A stretch of 64,000 nucleotides of DNA from an uncultured Anaerofilum sp. (GCA_944385935.1 CALWZC010000010.1:56019-120018); one strand, 5' to 3'. Shown: positions 45,823 to 56,298, counted from the stretch's first letter. The notes: generated from the sequence alone by a model not told the origin. Made by a program: numbers and translations.

Positions 45823-48800
45823 ATGGGAGCGAAACATCCCATGAAAAAACGCCTGCTAAGTGCTGTAATGGCGGCAGCTATGCTGTTCACCTTTACGCCA
45901 GTACAAGCCTTTTCACAGCCTACAGAGGAGCAACCCTCTGTGGATGAAACTGTGGTAGAGCAAGTGCAGCCCCAGCAGGATACTCCCGAACAAACCCAGC
46001 CCGATGAACAGGTTAACACCATCGAAACCGAGCCCGTGTTCGTCAGCAACGACACCCAGCCGGAAAATCAGGTTACCCTCTTTGCCAATGGCATCTATGA
46101 AGGCAGCTACAAAGACCAGCTTTCCCAGCTGGAACAGCAATTCTATGATTACATTGTAGCAAACCCTGTTATTACCATGGACGAGTCCCGAAACAATCCA
46201 ATTTCCATTTCGGTAACTTGCCAAGGCCCTGTTATTATGAAAGATGGCAAAAAAACCATCGATTATAATGCCTCTCCAGAGTATAGCGCCTTGATGGATT
46301 CTCTGGGTAGGGCAGGCTATGCGGTATGTTACGACTACCCCATGTATTCGTGGATTTTGAATGGTGGCTTTAAGTATTCCACATCCTTGACCTATAGCTC
46401 TTTGCCAGATGTGGGACAGATGGCAACCTTCACCGTCAACAAGGCAATGTATAGTTTTGTAAAGCCTCCCTATTATGATGACATTGCTACTGCTACTGCA
46501 AAGGTGGACGAGATTGCCGCAACTGTGGACAAGTCTGCCCCCTTGTATGACCAAGTAAAGCAGCTCCATGATGCTGTATGCAACCTTACCAACTATAACA
46601 ATGCTGCCGTTTCGGTAGAACCCTCCAACCATCCCGAATGGTTGTATGCATGGTCACCCTATGGAACCTTTACTGGCAAGGATGTTGTATGTGAAGGCTA
46701 CGCCCGTGCTTTCAAAATGCTCTGCGATAAGGTGGGCATTCCCTGCGCTCTTATCAGCGGATGGGCAGGCGAGGCACATATGTGGAACGCCGTAAAAATG
46801 GATGACGGCAAATGGTATGGACTGGATGCCACATGGGACGACCAGACCAGCATTATTTATAATTATTTCCTAAAACCTGCCTCTGGTTTTTCCGACCATA
46901 TCCCACAATCCAATGTAGGATTGACCTACCCCACATTGAGCAGCACAGAATATACTCCCCCTGCTGCCACCATGACTGTAATTTCTGATGCTAACGGCTG
47001 GACAAAGAACCCTGTTACCATCACCGTACATGTTAACAGCTACACCAGCGACCTTACCTGTTCTTATGTGGTAGACAATGCCGCTGCACAGCCTGTTGAT
47101 TTGGATGAAACCGGCAAAGGAATCATTATCCTCTCAAACGAGATGAACGGCACCGTTACCCTTACCTTGAAAAAAGGTGCAGACACCATAGACACCACAC
47201 AGGTACGGGTGCAGATTGACAAAACTGCTCCCAGCATTTCCAATGTAACCCTAAAAGAAACCGCACAGCCCTTGTCTGACCGCATGGTTACCAACAAACA
47301 GGTGCAAATATCCGCTACTGTTACCGACACTGGCAGCGGCGTGCAAACTGTTACCGCCTCTGTTGGTGGCGACAGCTACCCCATGGAGCAAAGTGGCAAT
47401 ACCTTTACCGCTACCATTGACAAGGAATACAAAGACCAAACAATTACCATTTCCGCACAGGACAAGGTGGGCAACACCTCCAGCCAAAAGGCAGGGGAAA
47501 ACGTAACCACCGATAAAACCCCCCCTGTATTTAGCAAATTTGCTGTAAAAGCAAACTCTATCCAGTCTACTGCTGCAACAGTAGAAGTAACACTGGATTC
47601 CGATGGAACTGTCTACTATCTCACCCAAAAGAGTGGACAGGCAGCCCCCAGCGCAGACACCATTGTTACCAGCGGCACCAGCATTGCCGCAGGACAAACT
47701 GCCAGCGAAATTGCCTTGACTGGACTGACTGCAAAAACAGGCTACACCGTTTATGCAGTTGCCAAGGATTTGGCAGGGAACACCTCCAGCGTACAAAAGG
47801 TTTCCTTTGAAACCAAAGCCGACACTTTGAAGCTGTCCGGCACCCTCACCGCAACAGGCACCTATGGTGTACAGTGGAACAATTTGGCTATCAATGCCTC
47901 TGCTGCCACCGTTACCAATGAAAAAGGCGAGACCGTAGAGGGAAGTTGGAGCTGGCAAAACCCCAGCGCAACCCAGCCCCAAGTGACCACCAAAACTGCC
48001 GTTGCAGTGTTCACCCCCAAAGCAAACCCCGAACAATATAACACCCTTACCGCAAACGCAACCATTACCATCCAGCCCAAGCAGGTAAACAATGCCGCTG
48101 TGGAGTTGTCTGCTACACAGGTTGTCTTTGACGGCACCGCAAAACAGCCCACTGTTGTGGCTGTTCGTGATGGAAACACCGTGATTCCTGCAACAGAATA
48201 CACCGTTTCCTATAAAAACAACATCAATGCCGGTACTGCTACTGTGACTATCACAGACAAAACCGGAGGCAACTATGTGGTAAATGGCACCGCCCAATTT
48301 ACCATTGCTCCTGCTTCCTTGACCAATGCAGCGGTATCTGTAACCGGCCAGTACATCTACAACGGAAAGACACAATCTGTAGATGGCAAAGTAACTGTAA
48401 CACTGGGTAGCAACACCCTGAAAGAGGGCGTGGACTACACTGTTGAGCAGCCCACCAACGCCATCAATGCAGGCACCGCAACCGTAAATGTTGTGGGCAA
48501 GGGCAACTACACTGGCACCAAACAGGGCAGCTTTACCATTCAGCCTGCTACCCTCACCATAACTGGTGCTACTTTAGAGCCCAAAGTATACGATGGTACC
48601 ACCACCGCACAGGTAAAACAGGTTGTATTTGGCGGTTTGGTCAATGGCGAAAGCCTCACTAACACCCAATATACTGCTGTTGCAGCTTTTGACTCTGCCG
48701 ACGCAGGCAACAACAAAACTGCAACTGTTACCGTTCAGCTTGCAAATACCGTGAAAAACTATCGACTGGACAACAACACCTTGAAGCTGTCTGGTCAAAC

Positions 48801-51267
48801 CATCCAAAAGGCGGTTGTTTCCACCGAAATGACCAAAGCCGAAGGCTATGTTGTTCCCGATGCAAAGGGAGAAGTAATCCTGCCCACTTTGCCCGCAGGT
48901 GCAGCCTTTGGCACACCTTCCACAAAGGATACTGTTATCAACAACCTATCTGTAAAGGATAACACCCTGACCTTTGATGGCAGCAAGGATGTGGTAGTAG
49001 GCAATACCTACACTGTAACCATTCCTGTTACTGGCGCAACCAACTATGAAGATTACACCGTAACCGTTACCCTTACCGGAACCAACAAGCTGGTGCCCAC
49101 AGGTGAGCCTACCCTGAGCACCTCCACCTTGACCTATGGCGATGCCCTGAGCAAAATTACACTTAGCGGCACCATGACCGCAGAGGGCAAAACCGTAGCA
49201 GGAACCTTTGCTTGGGATACCCCGACAGAAACCCCCGTTGCTGGTTCCTACAATGCAGCATGGACATTTACCCCCAACAACACCAACCTATATGAAGTTG
49301 TAACCGGTGTTGCAAAGATTCAGGTAAACAAAAAGGCATTGACCGCCTCTGTTGCAAGTGTAGAGGATAAAACCTTTGATGGTACCACCACCGCAGCAGG
49401 CACCTTGACCCTCACCGGCGCAGTAAAGGGTGAGAACCCCACCGCCGTTGGAACCTTTGCATGGACAAGTGCCGCAGCAGGTACCTCTACTGTCAATGTA
49501 ACCAACATCCAGCTTTCTGGTGAATGGGGCAAGAACTATACTGTGCAATCCAGCCTGACCAACCAAGATGCAGGCAAGGCAATTCAGCCCAAGGCATTGC
49601 AAGCAGGCTTCTTCCAGCCCATTGCTGACCAAACCTACACCGGCAAGGAGCAAGCTCCTGCATTGACTGTCACCGACAAAACCCTGACCCCAGAGGATTA
49701 CACCGTTGCCTATAAGGACAACACCAATGCCGGTACTGCAACCATTACCGTAACAGGTAAAAACAACTACACTGGTACAGTAACCCTCACCTTTAATATT
49801 CTCCCTGCCTCCTTCCAATATCAGGTGGCAAACCAGACCATGCGCATTGGCAACCAGTTGGCAGATGTATCTGCACAAAAGGATGCTACCGGCGTCAATG
49901 GCGAATGGGTACAAGGAACCCTGACATGGTATGCAGACCAAGAGCACACCAAGGCTCTGGAGGGAAGTTGGCTCTTTGAAGGCAAAGAAGGCGACACTAT
50001 CACCCTGTATTGGGTATTTACTCCCAAAGCAGGCCAAACCAACTACCGCACCGAAGCCCTAGAGGGTAGCACCGTCTTTACTTTGGCAGAAAAAGACGTT
50101 CCCGTGCTGGCTGCCAACAGCTTTGCAAAAACCTATGACGGCAAGGCAGTTACTGTGGAGCAGTTGACCAAGGATGCAACCGCTACCTTTGATGGAAAAG
50201 CTGTTGCAGGTACATGGTCTATGAAGTCCGATTCCACCATGAAAAATGTGGGCAGCTACAATGTTACCTTGACTTTCCAACCGGAGGATACAAAGAACTA
50301 TGTTTCTACCTCCATTGCAGTACAGGTATCCATTGAAAAGCAGGCGTTGACCATTCTTCCCCAGTTGAGCACCAACCACATTACCACCAGCGAGGAGCTG
50401 CCTACTGTGGCTTTGGTCTATGAGGGATTGGTAGCAGGGGAAACCCTTACTCCCAAAACTGCACCCAGCTTTAGCGGAATGCCCGCCAAGGGACAGGCTG
50501 GAGAATTTACCATCCTGTGGAACAATCTGGACACCCTGAAAGCAGAGATTGAGAAAATGGAGGCAGCCCAAAACTATGCCATCAGCTACCAGTCTACCGC
50601 AAAGCTCACTGTGGCCAATGCACAGCTTCAGCCCGGCGGCGACAACGGACGCATTGAGATAGCACAGGGCATTGCTTCGGTTCCCGAAAGCCTGAAAAAT
50701 ACTGCTTTTAACACCGTTGAGGCAATCCGCAAAGAGTTGGCACGAGTTGCCATTGAGAAGTTGCCCGGCGTTGCACAGGAAAACACATTGCTGTTGGATG
50801 TAAACTTCCTAGTAACCACCGATGGTGGCAAAACATGGCAAAACGCTGGCCCAGAGAATTTCCCTGCTGGTGGTTTGACCATTACCCTGCCTTATCCCGC
50901 AGGAACCAACGCCGCTGACTTTGACTTTGTGGTGACCCATATGTTTACTGCACAAATCAACGGATGCAACCCCGGCGATGTGGAAGTATTGGCTGTAACC
51001 GAAACAGAAAATGGTTTGCAGGTTACTGTGACCAGCTTGTCCCCCATTGCCATCGGTTGGAAAAAGACAGCTACCACCACCCAGCCTACACCTGTGCCCC
51101 CCACCGCAACAACTCCCCCTGCCAGCAGCAATCAGGGAGCTACCTCCGCAGCTTCCCCCAGCACTGGTGATACTGGCGGCATGGTTTGGGTAGGCTTGCT
51201 GGCAATCAGCGCAGCCGCTGCCTTTGGCATCTATTTCTACAAAACCAAATACCGCAAGGACAAATAA
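45823..51267 (+). CDS. Very large sortase-anchored surface protein with transglutaminase-like domain
   Basis: 1814 aa from the ATG at 45823 with GAGGTGG upstream. A signal peptide (MKKRLLSAVMAAAMLFTF) is followed by an acidic stretch and a transglutaminase-like domain at about 240-350 whose triad is visible: KDVVCEGYARAFKML (Cys), EAHMWNAVKMDDG (His), YGLDATWDDQTS (Asp). After it come two or three fibronectin/Ig-like domains, then many YDG/MBG-type repeats (for example GKTQSVDGKVTVTLGSNTLK, DGTTTAAGTLTLTGAV). The C-terminus shows SPSTGDTGGMVW, a helix and KTKYRKDK, a sorting signal close to that of the GH101 protein. The domain could cross-link or cleave surface peptides. The rest is a stalk. 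Confidence 0.9.
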   Translation: MGAKHPMKKRLLSAVMAAAMLFTFTPVQAFSQPTEEQPSVDETVVEQVQPQQDTPEQTQPDEQVNTIETEPVFVSNDTQPENQVTLFANGIYEGSYKDQLSQLEQQFYDYIVANPVITMDESRNNPISISVTCQGPVIMKDGKKTIDYNASPEYSALMDSLGRAGYAVCYDYPMYSWILNGGFKYSTSLTYSSLPDVGQMATFTVNKAMYSFVKPPYYDDIATATAKVDEIAATVDKSAPLYDQVKQLHDAVCNLTNYNNAAVSVEPSNHPEWLYAWSPYGTFTGKDVVCEGYARAFKMLCDKVGIPCALISGWAGEAHMWNAVKMDDGKWYGLDATWDDQTSIIYNYFLKPASGFSDHIPQSNVGLTYPTLSSTEYTPPAATMTVISDANGWTKNPVTITVHVNSYTSDLTCSYVVDNAAAQPVDLDETGKGIIILSNEMNGTVTLTLKKGADTIDTTQVRVQIDKTAPSISNVTLKETAQPLSDRMVTNKQVQISATVTDTGSGVQTVTASVGGDSYPMEQSGNTFTATIDKEYKDQTITISAQDKVGNTSSQKAGENVTTDKTPPVFSKFAVKANSIQSTAATVEVTLDSDGTVYYLTQKSGQAAPSADTIVTSGTSIAAGQTASEIALTGLTAKTGYTVYAVAKDLAGNTSSVQKVSFETKADTLKLSGTLTATGTYGVQWNNLAINASAATVTNEKGETVEGSWSWQNPSATQPQVTTKTAVAVFTPKANPEQYNTLTANATITIQPKQVNNAAVELSATQVVFDGTAKQPTVVAVRDGNTVIPATEYTVSYKNNINAGTATVTITDKTGGNYVVNGTAQFTIAPASLTNAAVSVTGQYIYNGKTQSVDGKVTVTLGSNTLKEGVDYTVEQPTNAINAGTATVNVVGKGNYTGTKQGSFTIQPATLTITGATLEPKVYDGTTTAQVKQVVFGGLVNGESLTNTQYTAVAAFDSADAGNNKTATVTVQLANTVKNYRLDNNTLKLSGQTIQKAVVSTEMTKAEGYVVPDAKGEVILPTLPAGAAFGTPSTKDTVINNLSVKDNTLTFDGSKDVVVGNTYTVTIPVTGATNYEDYTVTVTLTGTNKLVPTGEPTLSTSTLTYGDALSKITLSGTMTAEGKTVAGTFAWDTPTETPVAGSYNAAWTFTPNNTNLYEVVTGVAKIQVNKKALTASVASVEDKTFDGTTTAAGTLTLTGAVKGENPTAVGTFAWTSAAAGTSTVNVTNIQLSGEWGKNYTVQSSLTNQDAGKAIQPKALQAGFFQPIADQTYTGKEQAPALTVTDKTLTPEDYTVAYKDNTNAGTATITVTGKNNYTGTVTLTFNILPASFQYQVANQTMRIGNQLADVSAQKDATGVNGEWVQGTLTWYADQEHTKALEGSWLFEGKEGDTITLYWVFTPKAGQTNYRTEALEGSTVFTLAEKDVPVLAANSFAKTYDGKAVTVEQLTKDATATFDGKAVAGTWSMKSDSTMKNVGSYNVTLTFQPEDTKNYVSTSIAVQVSIEKQALTILPQLSTNHITTSEELPTVALVYEGLVAGETLTPKTAPSFSGMPAKGQAGEFTILWNNLDTLKAEIEKMEAAQNYAISYQSTAKLTVANAQLQPGGDNGRIEIAQGIASVPESLKNTAFNTVEAIRKELARVAIEKLPGVAQENTLLLDVNFLVTTDGGKTWQNAGPENFPAGGLTITLPYPAGTNAADFDFVVTHMFTAQINGCNPGDVEVLAVTETENGLQVTVTSLSPIAIGWKKTATTTQPTPVPPTATTPPASSNQGATSAASPSTGDTGGMVWVGLLAISAAAAFGIYFYKTKYRKDK

Positions 51268-51279
51268 ACCTTGAATAAG

Positions 51280-51320
51280 CAAAGCCCACCTCTACCTTGT
51301 TGTAGGGGTGGGCTTCTTTT
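51280..51320 (+). terminator. Intrinsic terminator after the large surface gene
   Basis: AAGCCCACC-TCTACC pairs with (GG)TAGGGGTGGGCTT and is followed by CTTTT, 13 bp past the stop. Confidence 0.88.
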
Positions 51321-51435
51321 ATGCCTTGTGATAGGAATATAGAGCAACATCAGGGGGAAGTGGAAGTGGATTTGCGTCCCCTTCAGGAAGGGGAAGGGAG
51401 GGGTCATGGATGGGGGATTGGCAATCTTTTGATTT

Positions 51436-51514
51436 CCACCTTTTGAAAAAGGTGGACGAAAACTTTTCTATGCAAAAGGAGATAGTATGACACGGTGTCA
51501 TACTATCTCCTTTT
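51436..51514 (+). repeat. Composite repeat: hairpin B plus palindrome copy 10
   Basis: CCACCTTTTGAAAAAGGTGG (51436-51455), spacer ACGAAAACTTTTCTATGC, then a perfect palindrome with arms AAAAGGAGATAGTATGACAC (51474-51514) and a T run. It lies between convergent genes. The spacer is identical to that of the 55.7 kb copy. Confidence 0.88.
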
Positions 51515-51543
51515 TTATGGGGGTTATATGCTTAAAAATGGGG

Positions 51544-53631
51544 TTAATAGGCTGCATGAGGTTGGCGCAGGCGGAACTCACCCATCATTTCATTGAGGGA
51601 GTTGGACTGTGCCGAAAGCTGTTCGCTGGCGGCAGCGGTTTCCTCAGCAGTGGCGGAGTTGGTTTGCACAACATCCGAAATTTGCTGTACAGCCACATTG
51701 ATTTGGCTCATGGTTTCGCTGTACTCTTTCAGGTCTTTGGACACATCATTGATGCTATCAGCAACACCTTGCACCTCTTTTACAGCAAGCTGCATAGATT
51801 CGTTGGCTTCTTTTGCCAAAACCATGCCATCTTGGGCAGCATAGAGGGAATTGGAAATTAGCTGAGAAGTGGTTTTGGATGCCTCGGCAGATTTTCCTGC
51901 AAGGTTGCGTACCTCATCGGCAACCACAGCAAAGCCTTTTCCGGCTTCTCCTGCACGGGCTGCCTCCACGGCGGCATTTAGAGCAAGAATATTGGTTTGG
52001 AATGCAATATCCTCAATGGTTTTGATGATTTTTTGAATCTCGTTGGAGGACTGGTCAATGCGTTCCATTGCACCCATAAGGTGCTCCATTTTCTGGCTGC
52101 TTTCCAGTACATCGGTTCCCACCTGACGGGCCTTGTGGCTGGCATCGTTGGAGTGGTCAGACATCAGCTCAATCTGTCGGGAAATCTGCTGAATGGTGGC
52201 AGCCATCTCCTCTACAGAGCTGGCCTGCTCGGTGGAACCCTGTGCAAGAATTTGGGAGGCTTTGGACACTTGGTCGGCTCCTGCATCCACCTGAACAGCA
52301 GTTGTTTGAATAACAGACATTACGGTGTTCATTCGTTCTGCAATGCCTTCTAGGGCGTTTTCAATGGGAACAAAATCCTGCTGATAGGAGGCAGTAGGGG
52401 AAACGGTCAAATTCTTGTTGGAAAGCTCTCCAATTACATGGCCAATATCCTCAATAATCTCCTGCAAGGTGCTTTGCATGCTAACAAATACCTTTGTCAA
52501 ATCGCCAATTTCATCATCTTTGTTGTAGGATTGAATGGCAACCTTCAAATTGCCCTGCGCAAGCTCGTTGGCAACACGGTTCAACTGATGGATGGGAGTT
52601 ACCAAAGATTTTGCCTTGCGCACGCAAATGATAATCAGGATAATGCTGCATATCACCGAGCCGGCAATTACCGTCAGCATGGCAATGGTGGGTTCCCTCA
52701 TAAATTCTACTGTGGGCATACATCCCACAATATTCCAGTTAAAGTCATCAATGTGGGTTACGGTACCATAAAAACTGAGGTTTCCACGGTGATATTTCAT
52801 GACAGAGGAATCTTGGTGCTGTTCCAATGCAGTTTTCATATTGGAAGAATAATTCATACCATTCAAACTGCTAAACAACACATTTTGGTCGGGGTGATAA
52901 ATAACATTATCCGCAGAATCGTAGATAGTCAGATAACCAGTATCACCAATATGAATGTCGCTCAGGTAAGAAGAAAGCTGACTCATGTAAATATCCAAAC
53001 CAATAACGCCCACCAGTTTGCCTGCATCGTTTAAATATGGCGAGGCGATAGACACCACCATTTCACCAGTGGTAGCATCGGCATAGGCTGGAGTAATAAC
53101 GGTTTCCCCTTGAGAGTTTAGTATCATATCATACCATACTCTATCTTTAATATGAAAATCTGCTCCAGTGGTAGAGCCATCGGACAAAATAGCTTGGTCG
53201 TTGTTGATAATGGCAAGCCATGCAGTCTGTGCAGCATCCCCAGCAATGGTTTGGGCATAATCAAGGTCGCTCACCACACTGGAGAAGGACTCAGAAGTTT
53301 CCGCACGGAAGTTGGAGTCTAGCTCTGCTTCTTCCAAAAGGCTTTTCACAAATCGTCTATCCCGTGTAAATTCTTGGATAATAAAGAATTTTTTAAAATA
53401 TTCTTCCACTTGTCTGGAAGCTGCATTTACCTGATTCTGGATGTTGTCACTCTTTACTTGAGAAACAATATTTACCGATTGCACTGTAAGTACAATGGTT
53501 AGAAGGGTTAGAATAACCAACAATGGAATTACAATGCTGCTTAACAGTTGCCATTGCAGATTAAAACGAAACCTCTTTTTTGTATGTGTTTTTTGTGTAT
53601 TCCTTTCTTTTTGAACGCTAGACTTTACCAA
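51544..53631 (-). CDS. Methyl-accepting chemotaxis protein with Cache sensor
   Basis: About 695 aa if started at a TTG at 53631 with AAAGGGG upstream; the open frame goes to another TTG at 53679 and has no ATG, so the start is uncertain. TM1 ([20 protein letters not shown]), a periplasmic double-Cache domain (about 60-300, including [18 protein letters not shown]), TM2 ([20 protein letters not shown]), HAMP ([19 protein letters not shown]) and the signalling domain with the hairpin tip [20 protein letters not shown] follow in order. It senses small molecules outside the cell and controls CheA. Its presence implies chemotaxis machinery elsewhere. No che gene is in the window. Confidence 0.9.
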   Translation of the reverse strand: MVKSSVQKERNTQKTHTKKRFRFNLQWQLLSSIVIPLLVILTLLTIVLTVQSVNIVSQVKSDNIQNQVNAASRQVEEYFKKFFIIQEFTRDRRFVKSLLEEAELDSNFRAETSESFSSVVSDLDYAQTIAGDAAQTAWLAIINNDQAILSDGSTTGADFHIKDRVWYDMILNSQGETVITPAYADATTGEMVVSIASPYLNDAGKLVGVIGLDIYMSQLSSYLSDIHIGDTGYLTIYDSADNVIYHPDQNVLFSSLNGMNYSSNMKTALEQHQDSSVMKYHRGNLSFYGTVTHIDDFNWNIVGCMPTVEFMREPTIAMLTVIAGSVICSIILIIICVRKAKSLVTPIHQLNRVANELAQGNLKVAIQSYNKDDEIGDLTKVFVSMQSTLQEIIEDIGHVIGELSNKNLTVSPTASYQQDFVPIENALEGIAERMNTVMSVIQTTAVQVDAGADQVSKASQILAQGSTEQASSVEEMAATIQQISRQIELMSDHSNDASHKARQVGTDVLESSQKMEHLMGAMERIDQSSNEIQKIIKTIEDIAFQTNILALNAAVEAARAGEAGKGFAVVADEVRNLAGKSAEASKTTSQLISNSLYAAQDGMVLAKEANESMQLAVKEVQGVADSINDVSKDLKEYSETMSQINVAVQQISDVVQTNSATAEETAAASEQLSAQSNSLNEMMGEFRLRQPHAAY

Positions 53632-53891
53632 CAAATATACCCCTTTCTCATAATTTTCTCTTTCTGCAAAAAAGGGCAACCATATATAAACTAAACAGTT
53701 ACCCCTAAGCGATACTTCACCAATGGTCTATTATAAAAGAATCAGCAAACAAATGCAACAAAATTTGACAATTTTTTTGTATGGTAAATGTGAAATCTAG
53801 GCTGTGTGCTCTTATTACAGTATGAAAAAATTTTTACGAAAAGGGAAAGGAAATAAAATCATATATGTGTTGGCTTTCCTATTTGTGGGAA
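53632..53891. other. Intergenic region between chemoreceptor and ATPase remnant
   Basis: AT-rich. A 53-codon plus-strand frame starts at 53822 (one N-terminal helix, basic start) and overlaps the ATPase remnant antisense. It has no ribosome site and is likely spurious or a relic. Confidence 0.4.
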
Positions 53892-54983
53892 TTATTGGTA
53901 TTTTCGGTCATAGAGCAATGCGGCAATCAGCACCACAAAGCAGGAACCAGCATTGTGCACCAATGCACCGGTGGTGGGATTGAGCACACCCAGCACCGAA
54001 AGGAAAACCGCAAGGAAGTTGATGCACATAGAAAGGGTAATGCTCAGGGTAATGGTGGCTACCGTTGCATTGGAGAGCCATTTTAAATAGGGGATTTTGG
54101 AGATGTCGTCGCTCATTAGGGCAATATCCGCTGCCTCCACAGCAATATCACTTCCCATGCTGCCCATGGCAACTCCCACATGGGCGGATTTCAGGGCGGG
54201 GGCGTCGTTTACCCCGTCCCCAATCATGCAGATGGCTTTGCCTTGCTGTTGTAGGGAAAGGATGTTTTCTACCTTTTGTTCCGGCAGCAGTTGAGCGTAT
54301 ACCTCAGTAATTCCCATTTGTGCAGCAAAATGCCGGGCGGTCTGTTGGTTATCTCCTGTTAAAAGCACAGAACGGGTATTCATGGCAGCAAGTTTTTCCA
54401 CTACCTCTTTGGAATCTGGTCGCAGCACATCGGACAAACCAATAATACCAATGCAGGTTTTGTCCTGTGCCACAAGAATGGCGGCTTTTCCTTGTGCACA
54501 AAGTTGCTCCAACAGTGCAAGGGAGGCAGTTTCCAAAATAACCCCTTGCTCCTCCAAAAAGTTTTGGTTACCACAAAGGATTTCTTTGCCCTCCACAATG
54601 CGTCTGCCCTGTGTGGGAGCAAGGCGCAGCAGGTTTTGCAGTCCTTTTTTGGCTCGGTTGGTGGTAATATCCTCCAAAATTGCCCCCAAAGCCATAATAA
54701 ATGCCACTTCTCCGGCGGCAAATACATCCCCAATGGCAATGGCGGCAACCATGGCGATGGAGATAAGCAGGGCGGAAGAAATTTTGCTAATGCCGGGATT
54801 GTGGATAATCCGGTGGACTGCCAGATACACAAGGGGAATACCGCTGATAAGGATGGAAACCCACGCAAGATAGGCGGCTTGACCAAAGCCCATAGGGGGC
54901 AGCACAAAGCTACCCACAAGAAAAACACCACTCACCACCGTGGCAGGCATGCCGGCGAGAAAATCGCTGCATTTTTTTACCAT
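53892..54983 (-). pseudogene. Heavy-metal P-type ATPase with the catalytic core deleted
   Basis: 363 aa from the ATG at 54983 with AAAGGAGAGG upstream. The N-terminal helices and linker (AFIMALGAILEDITTNRAKK) and the C-terminal part (VLLTGDNQQTARHFAAQMGI, then MIGDGVNDAPALKSAHVGVA) are typical of zinc/cadmium P1B ATPases. But RLAPTQGRR joins directly to IVEGKEILCGNQNFLEEQG. The whole actuator domain, the CPC metal-site helix and the DKTGT phosphorylation loop, about 230-250 residues, are missing with the frame kept. Without the phosphorylated Asp it cannot pump. A decayed gene is most likely; a regulatory remnant is less so. Confidence 0.88.
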
Positions 54984-55167
54984 AAAAATAACCTCTCCTT
55001 TGTTGACTTTGCCAGTAGAACAAGCTATACTTTGTTTGCTACAAAACAAGGTGTTCTGTATTTTTTCATCCCTATTATAGAGAGGCAAGCCCCAAAGATA
55101 CAAGGTGCAGATGACGGCTGTTGTTCGTTACAGAACATTTTAGCAGATTTGTTCGGGAGGGAACCCC

Positions 55168-55776
55168 ATGGATAGGCGGCAAAAGAAAACCAGAGAGGCA
55201 ATTTTTCGGGCATTTACCCAGTTGTTGGCAGAAAAAAACTACAATCAAATTGTAGTACAGGAGATTATAGACAGGGCGGATATTGGCAGAACCACCTTTT
55301 ATGCCCATTTTGAAACAAAGGATTACCTGCTGAAAGATTTGTGTGAGGAACTGTTTGGACACATTATAGATACGGCTATGGGGCTGCCCCATGGGCATTA
55401 TCATTATTCCTGTGGCACAGAGCAAGACTCGGTGTTTTTGCATCTGCTGCAACATTTGCAAAAGAATGACCGCAATATTTTGGAGTTGCTTTCCAGCCAA
55501 AACAATGAAATTTTTTTGCGGTATTTCAAAAGCAACCTAAAAAAGCTGATAGTCACCCAATATGCAGCCAAGGGGTTGCTGAAAAATAAAAATTTGCCGG
55601 AGGATTATCTAGTCAACTATGTGTCCTCTGCCTTTGTAGAAACGGTGCATTGGTGGCTATGCCACAAGATGGAGCAAAGCCCCGAAACCATCACCCAATA
55701 TTTTTTGGCAGTGATGGAAGTGCTAAGGGTGCCAGAATCCCCAAAGGCTCTGCCTTTGGAATCCGCCACCTTTTGA
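55168..55776 (+). CDS. TetR/AcrR-family regulator with repeat-derived C-terminal tail
   Basis: 202 aa, ATG with GGGAGGGAACCCC upstream, divergent from the ATPase remnant (184 bp between). The N-terminal HTH is of TetR type: RRQKKTREAIFRAFTQLLAE, then EIIDRADIGRTTFYAHFETK. The helical ligand domain follows. The last 13 residues, PKALPLESATF plus stop, are encoded by hairpins A and B of the composite repeat, so the native end was probably altered by insertion of the element. It may once have regulated the ATPase gene. Confidence 0.87.
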   Translation: MDRRQKKTREAIFRAFTQLLAEKNYNQIVVQEIIDRADIGRTTFYAHFETKDYLLKDLCEELFGHIIDTAMGLPHGHYHYSCGTEQDSVFLHLLQHLQKNDRNILELLSSQNNEIFLRYFKSNLKKLIVTQYAAKGLLKNKNLPEDYLVNYVSSAFVETVHWWLCHKMEQSPETITQYFLAVMEVLRVPESPKALPLESATF

Positions 55777-55841
55777 AAAAGGTGGACGAAAACTTTTCTA
55801 TGCAAAAGGGAGATAGTATGGTGTTATGCCATGCTATTTCT
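55741..55841 (+). repeat. Composite repeat A-B-C with degenerate palindrome copy 11
   Basis: Hairpin A CCAAAGGCTCTGCCTTTGG (55741-55759), hairpin B (55766-55785), the spacer, then a degraded palindrome (55808-55841, centre TATGGTGTTATGCCATG) and a T run. It includes the stop codon of the TetR gene. Confidence 0.85.
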
Positions 55842-55853
55842 TTTTTATGGGGG

Positions 55854-55909
55854 TTGACAAGATTAGTCGAATGGATTAGACTAAAAACAGAAGTCGAACC
55901 CATTAGACT
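55854..55909 (+). promoter_or_regulatory. BlaI-type promoter with two operators
   Basis: TTGACA (55854-55859) and TAGACT (55877-55882), 17 bp apart. Two dyads follow the pattern AGTCGAAn-nn-ATTAGACT: operator 1 at 55865-55882 overlaps the -10, operator 2 at 55892-55909 lies just downstream, 27 bp from start to start. These fit binding of the BlaI-like product and autorepression. Confidence 0.75.
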
Positions 55910-55923
55910 GGAGGAATGTATCA

Positions 55924-56298
55924 ATGGAAACGCCCAAAGTATTTGAAAGTGAGTACCGTTTTTGTTTGATTTTATGGGAGCACGAGCCAATTCCCAGTGG
56001 GGAGCTGGTGCGGCTATGCAACGAGCAACTGGGCTGGAAGCAATCCACCACCTACACCGTTATCAAGCGATTGGCACAACGGGGAATCCTAAAAAATGAA
56101 AAGTCCGTTGTGCGCTCTTTGGTCAGCAAGGAGGAGGTGCAAGCGGCGGAAGTGGATGAGCTTATGGAAAAAAAGTTTGCCGGTTCTTTGCCCAGCTTTT
56201 TGGCTGCCTTTGCCCGTCACCGAAAAATTTCCTCCCAAGAGTTGGAGGAAGTGCAAACCATGATAGACCAATTCCGAAAGGAGAATTGCCATGAATGA
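55924..56298 (+). CDS. BlaI/MecI/CopY-family repressor
   Basis: 124 aa, ATG with GGAGGA upstream. Winged-helix N-terminal domain typical of the family: VFESEYRFCLILWEHEPIPS, then QLGWKQSTTYTVIKRLAQRG and ILKNEKSVVRSLVSKEEVQ. The C-terminal helices (DELMEKKFAGSLPSFLAAF) serve dimerisation. In related systems the repressor is cut after signalling by the membrane metalloprotease encoded by the next gene, which overlaps by 8 bp. The regulated target here is unknown; the pair may control itself. Confidence 0.92.
   Translation: METPKVFESEYRFCLILWEHEPIPSGELVRLCNEQLGWKQSTTYTVIKRLAQRGILKNEKSVVRSLVSKEEVQAAEVDELMEKKFAGSLPSFLAAFARHRKISSQELEEVQTMIDQFRKENCHE

Noticed and set aside
17043..51514. Short frames beginning Met-Thr-Arg-Cys-His-Asn-Ile-Ser in many intergenic regions, on both strands
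   Set aside because: They are translations of the TATGACACGGTGTCATA palindrome itself and have no ribosome sites.
53822..53983. 53-codon plus-strand frame with one hydrophobic helix
   Set aside because: No ribosome site, overlaps the ATPase remnant antisense, no recognisable homology; possible relic only.
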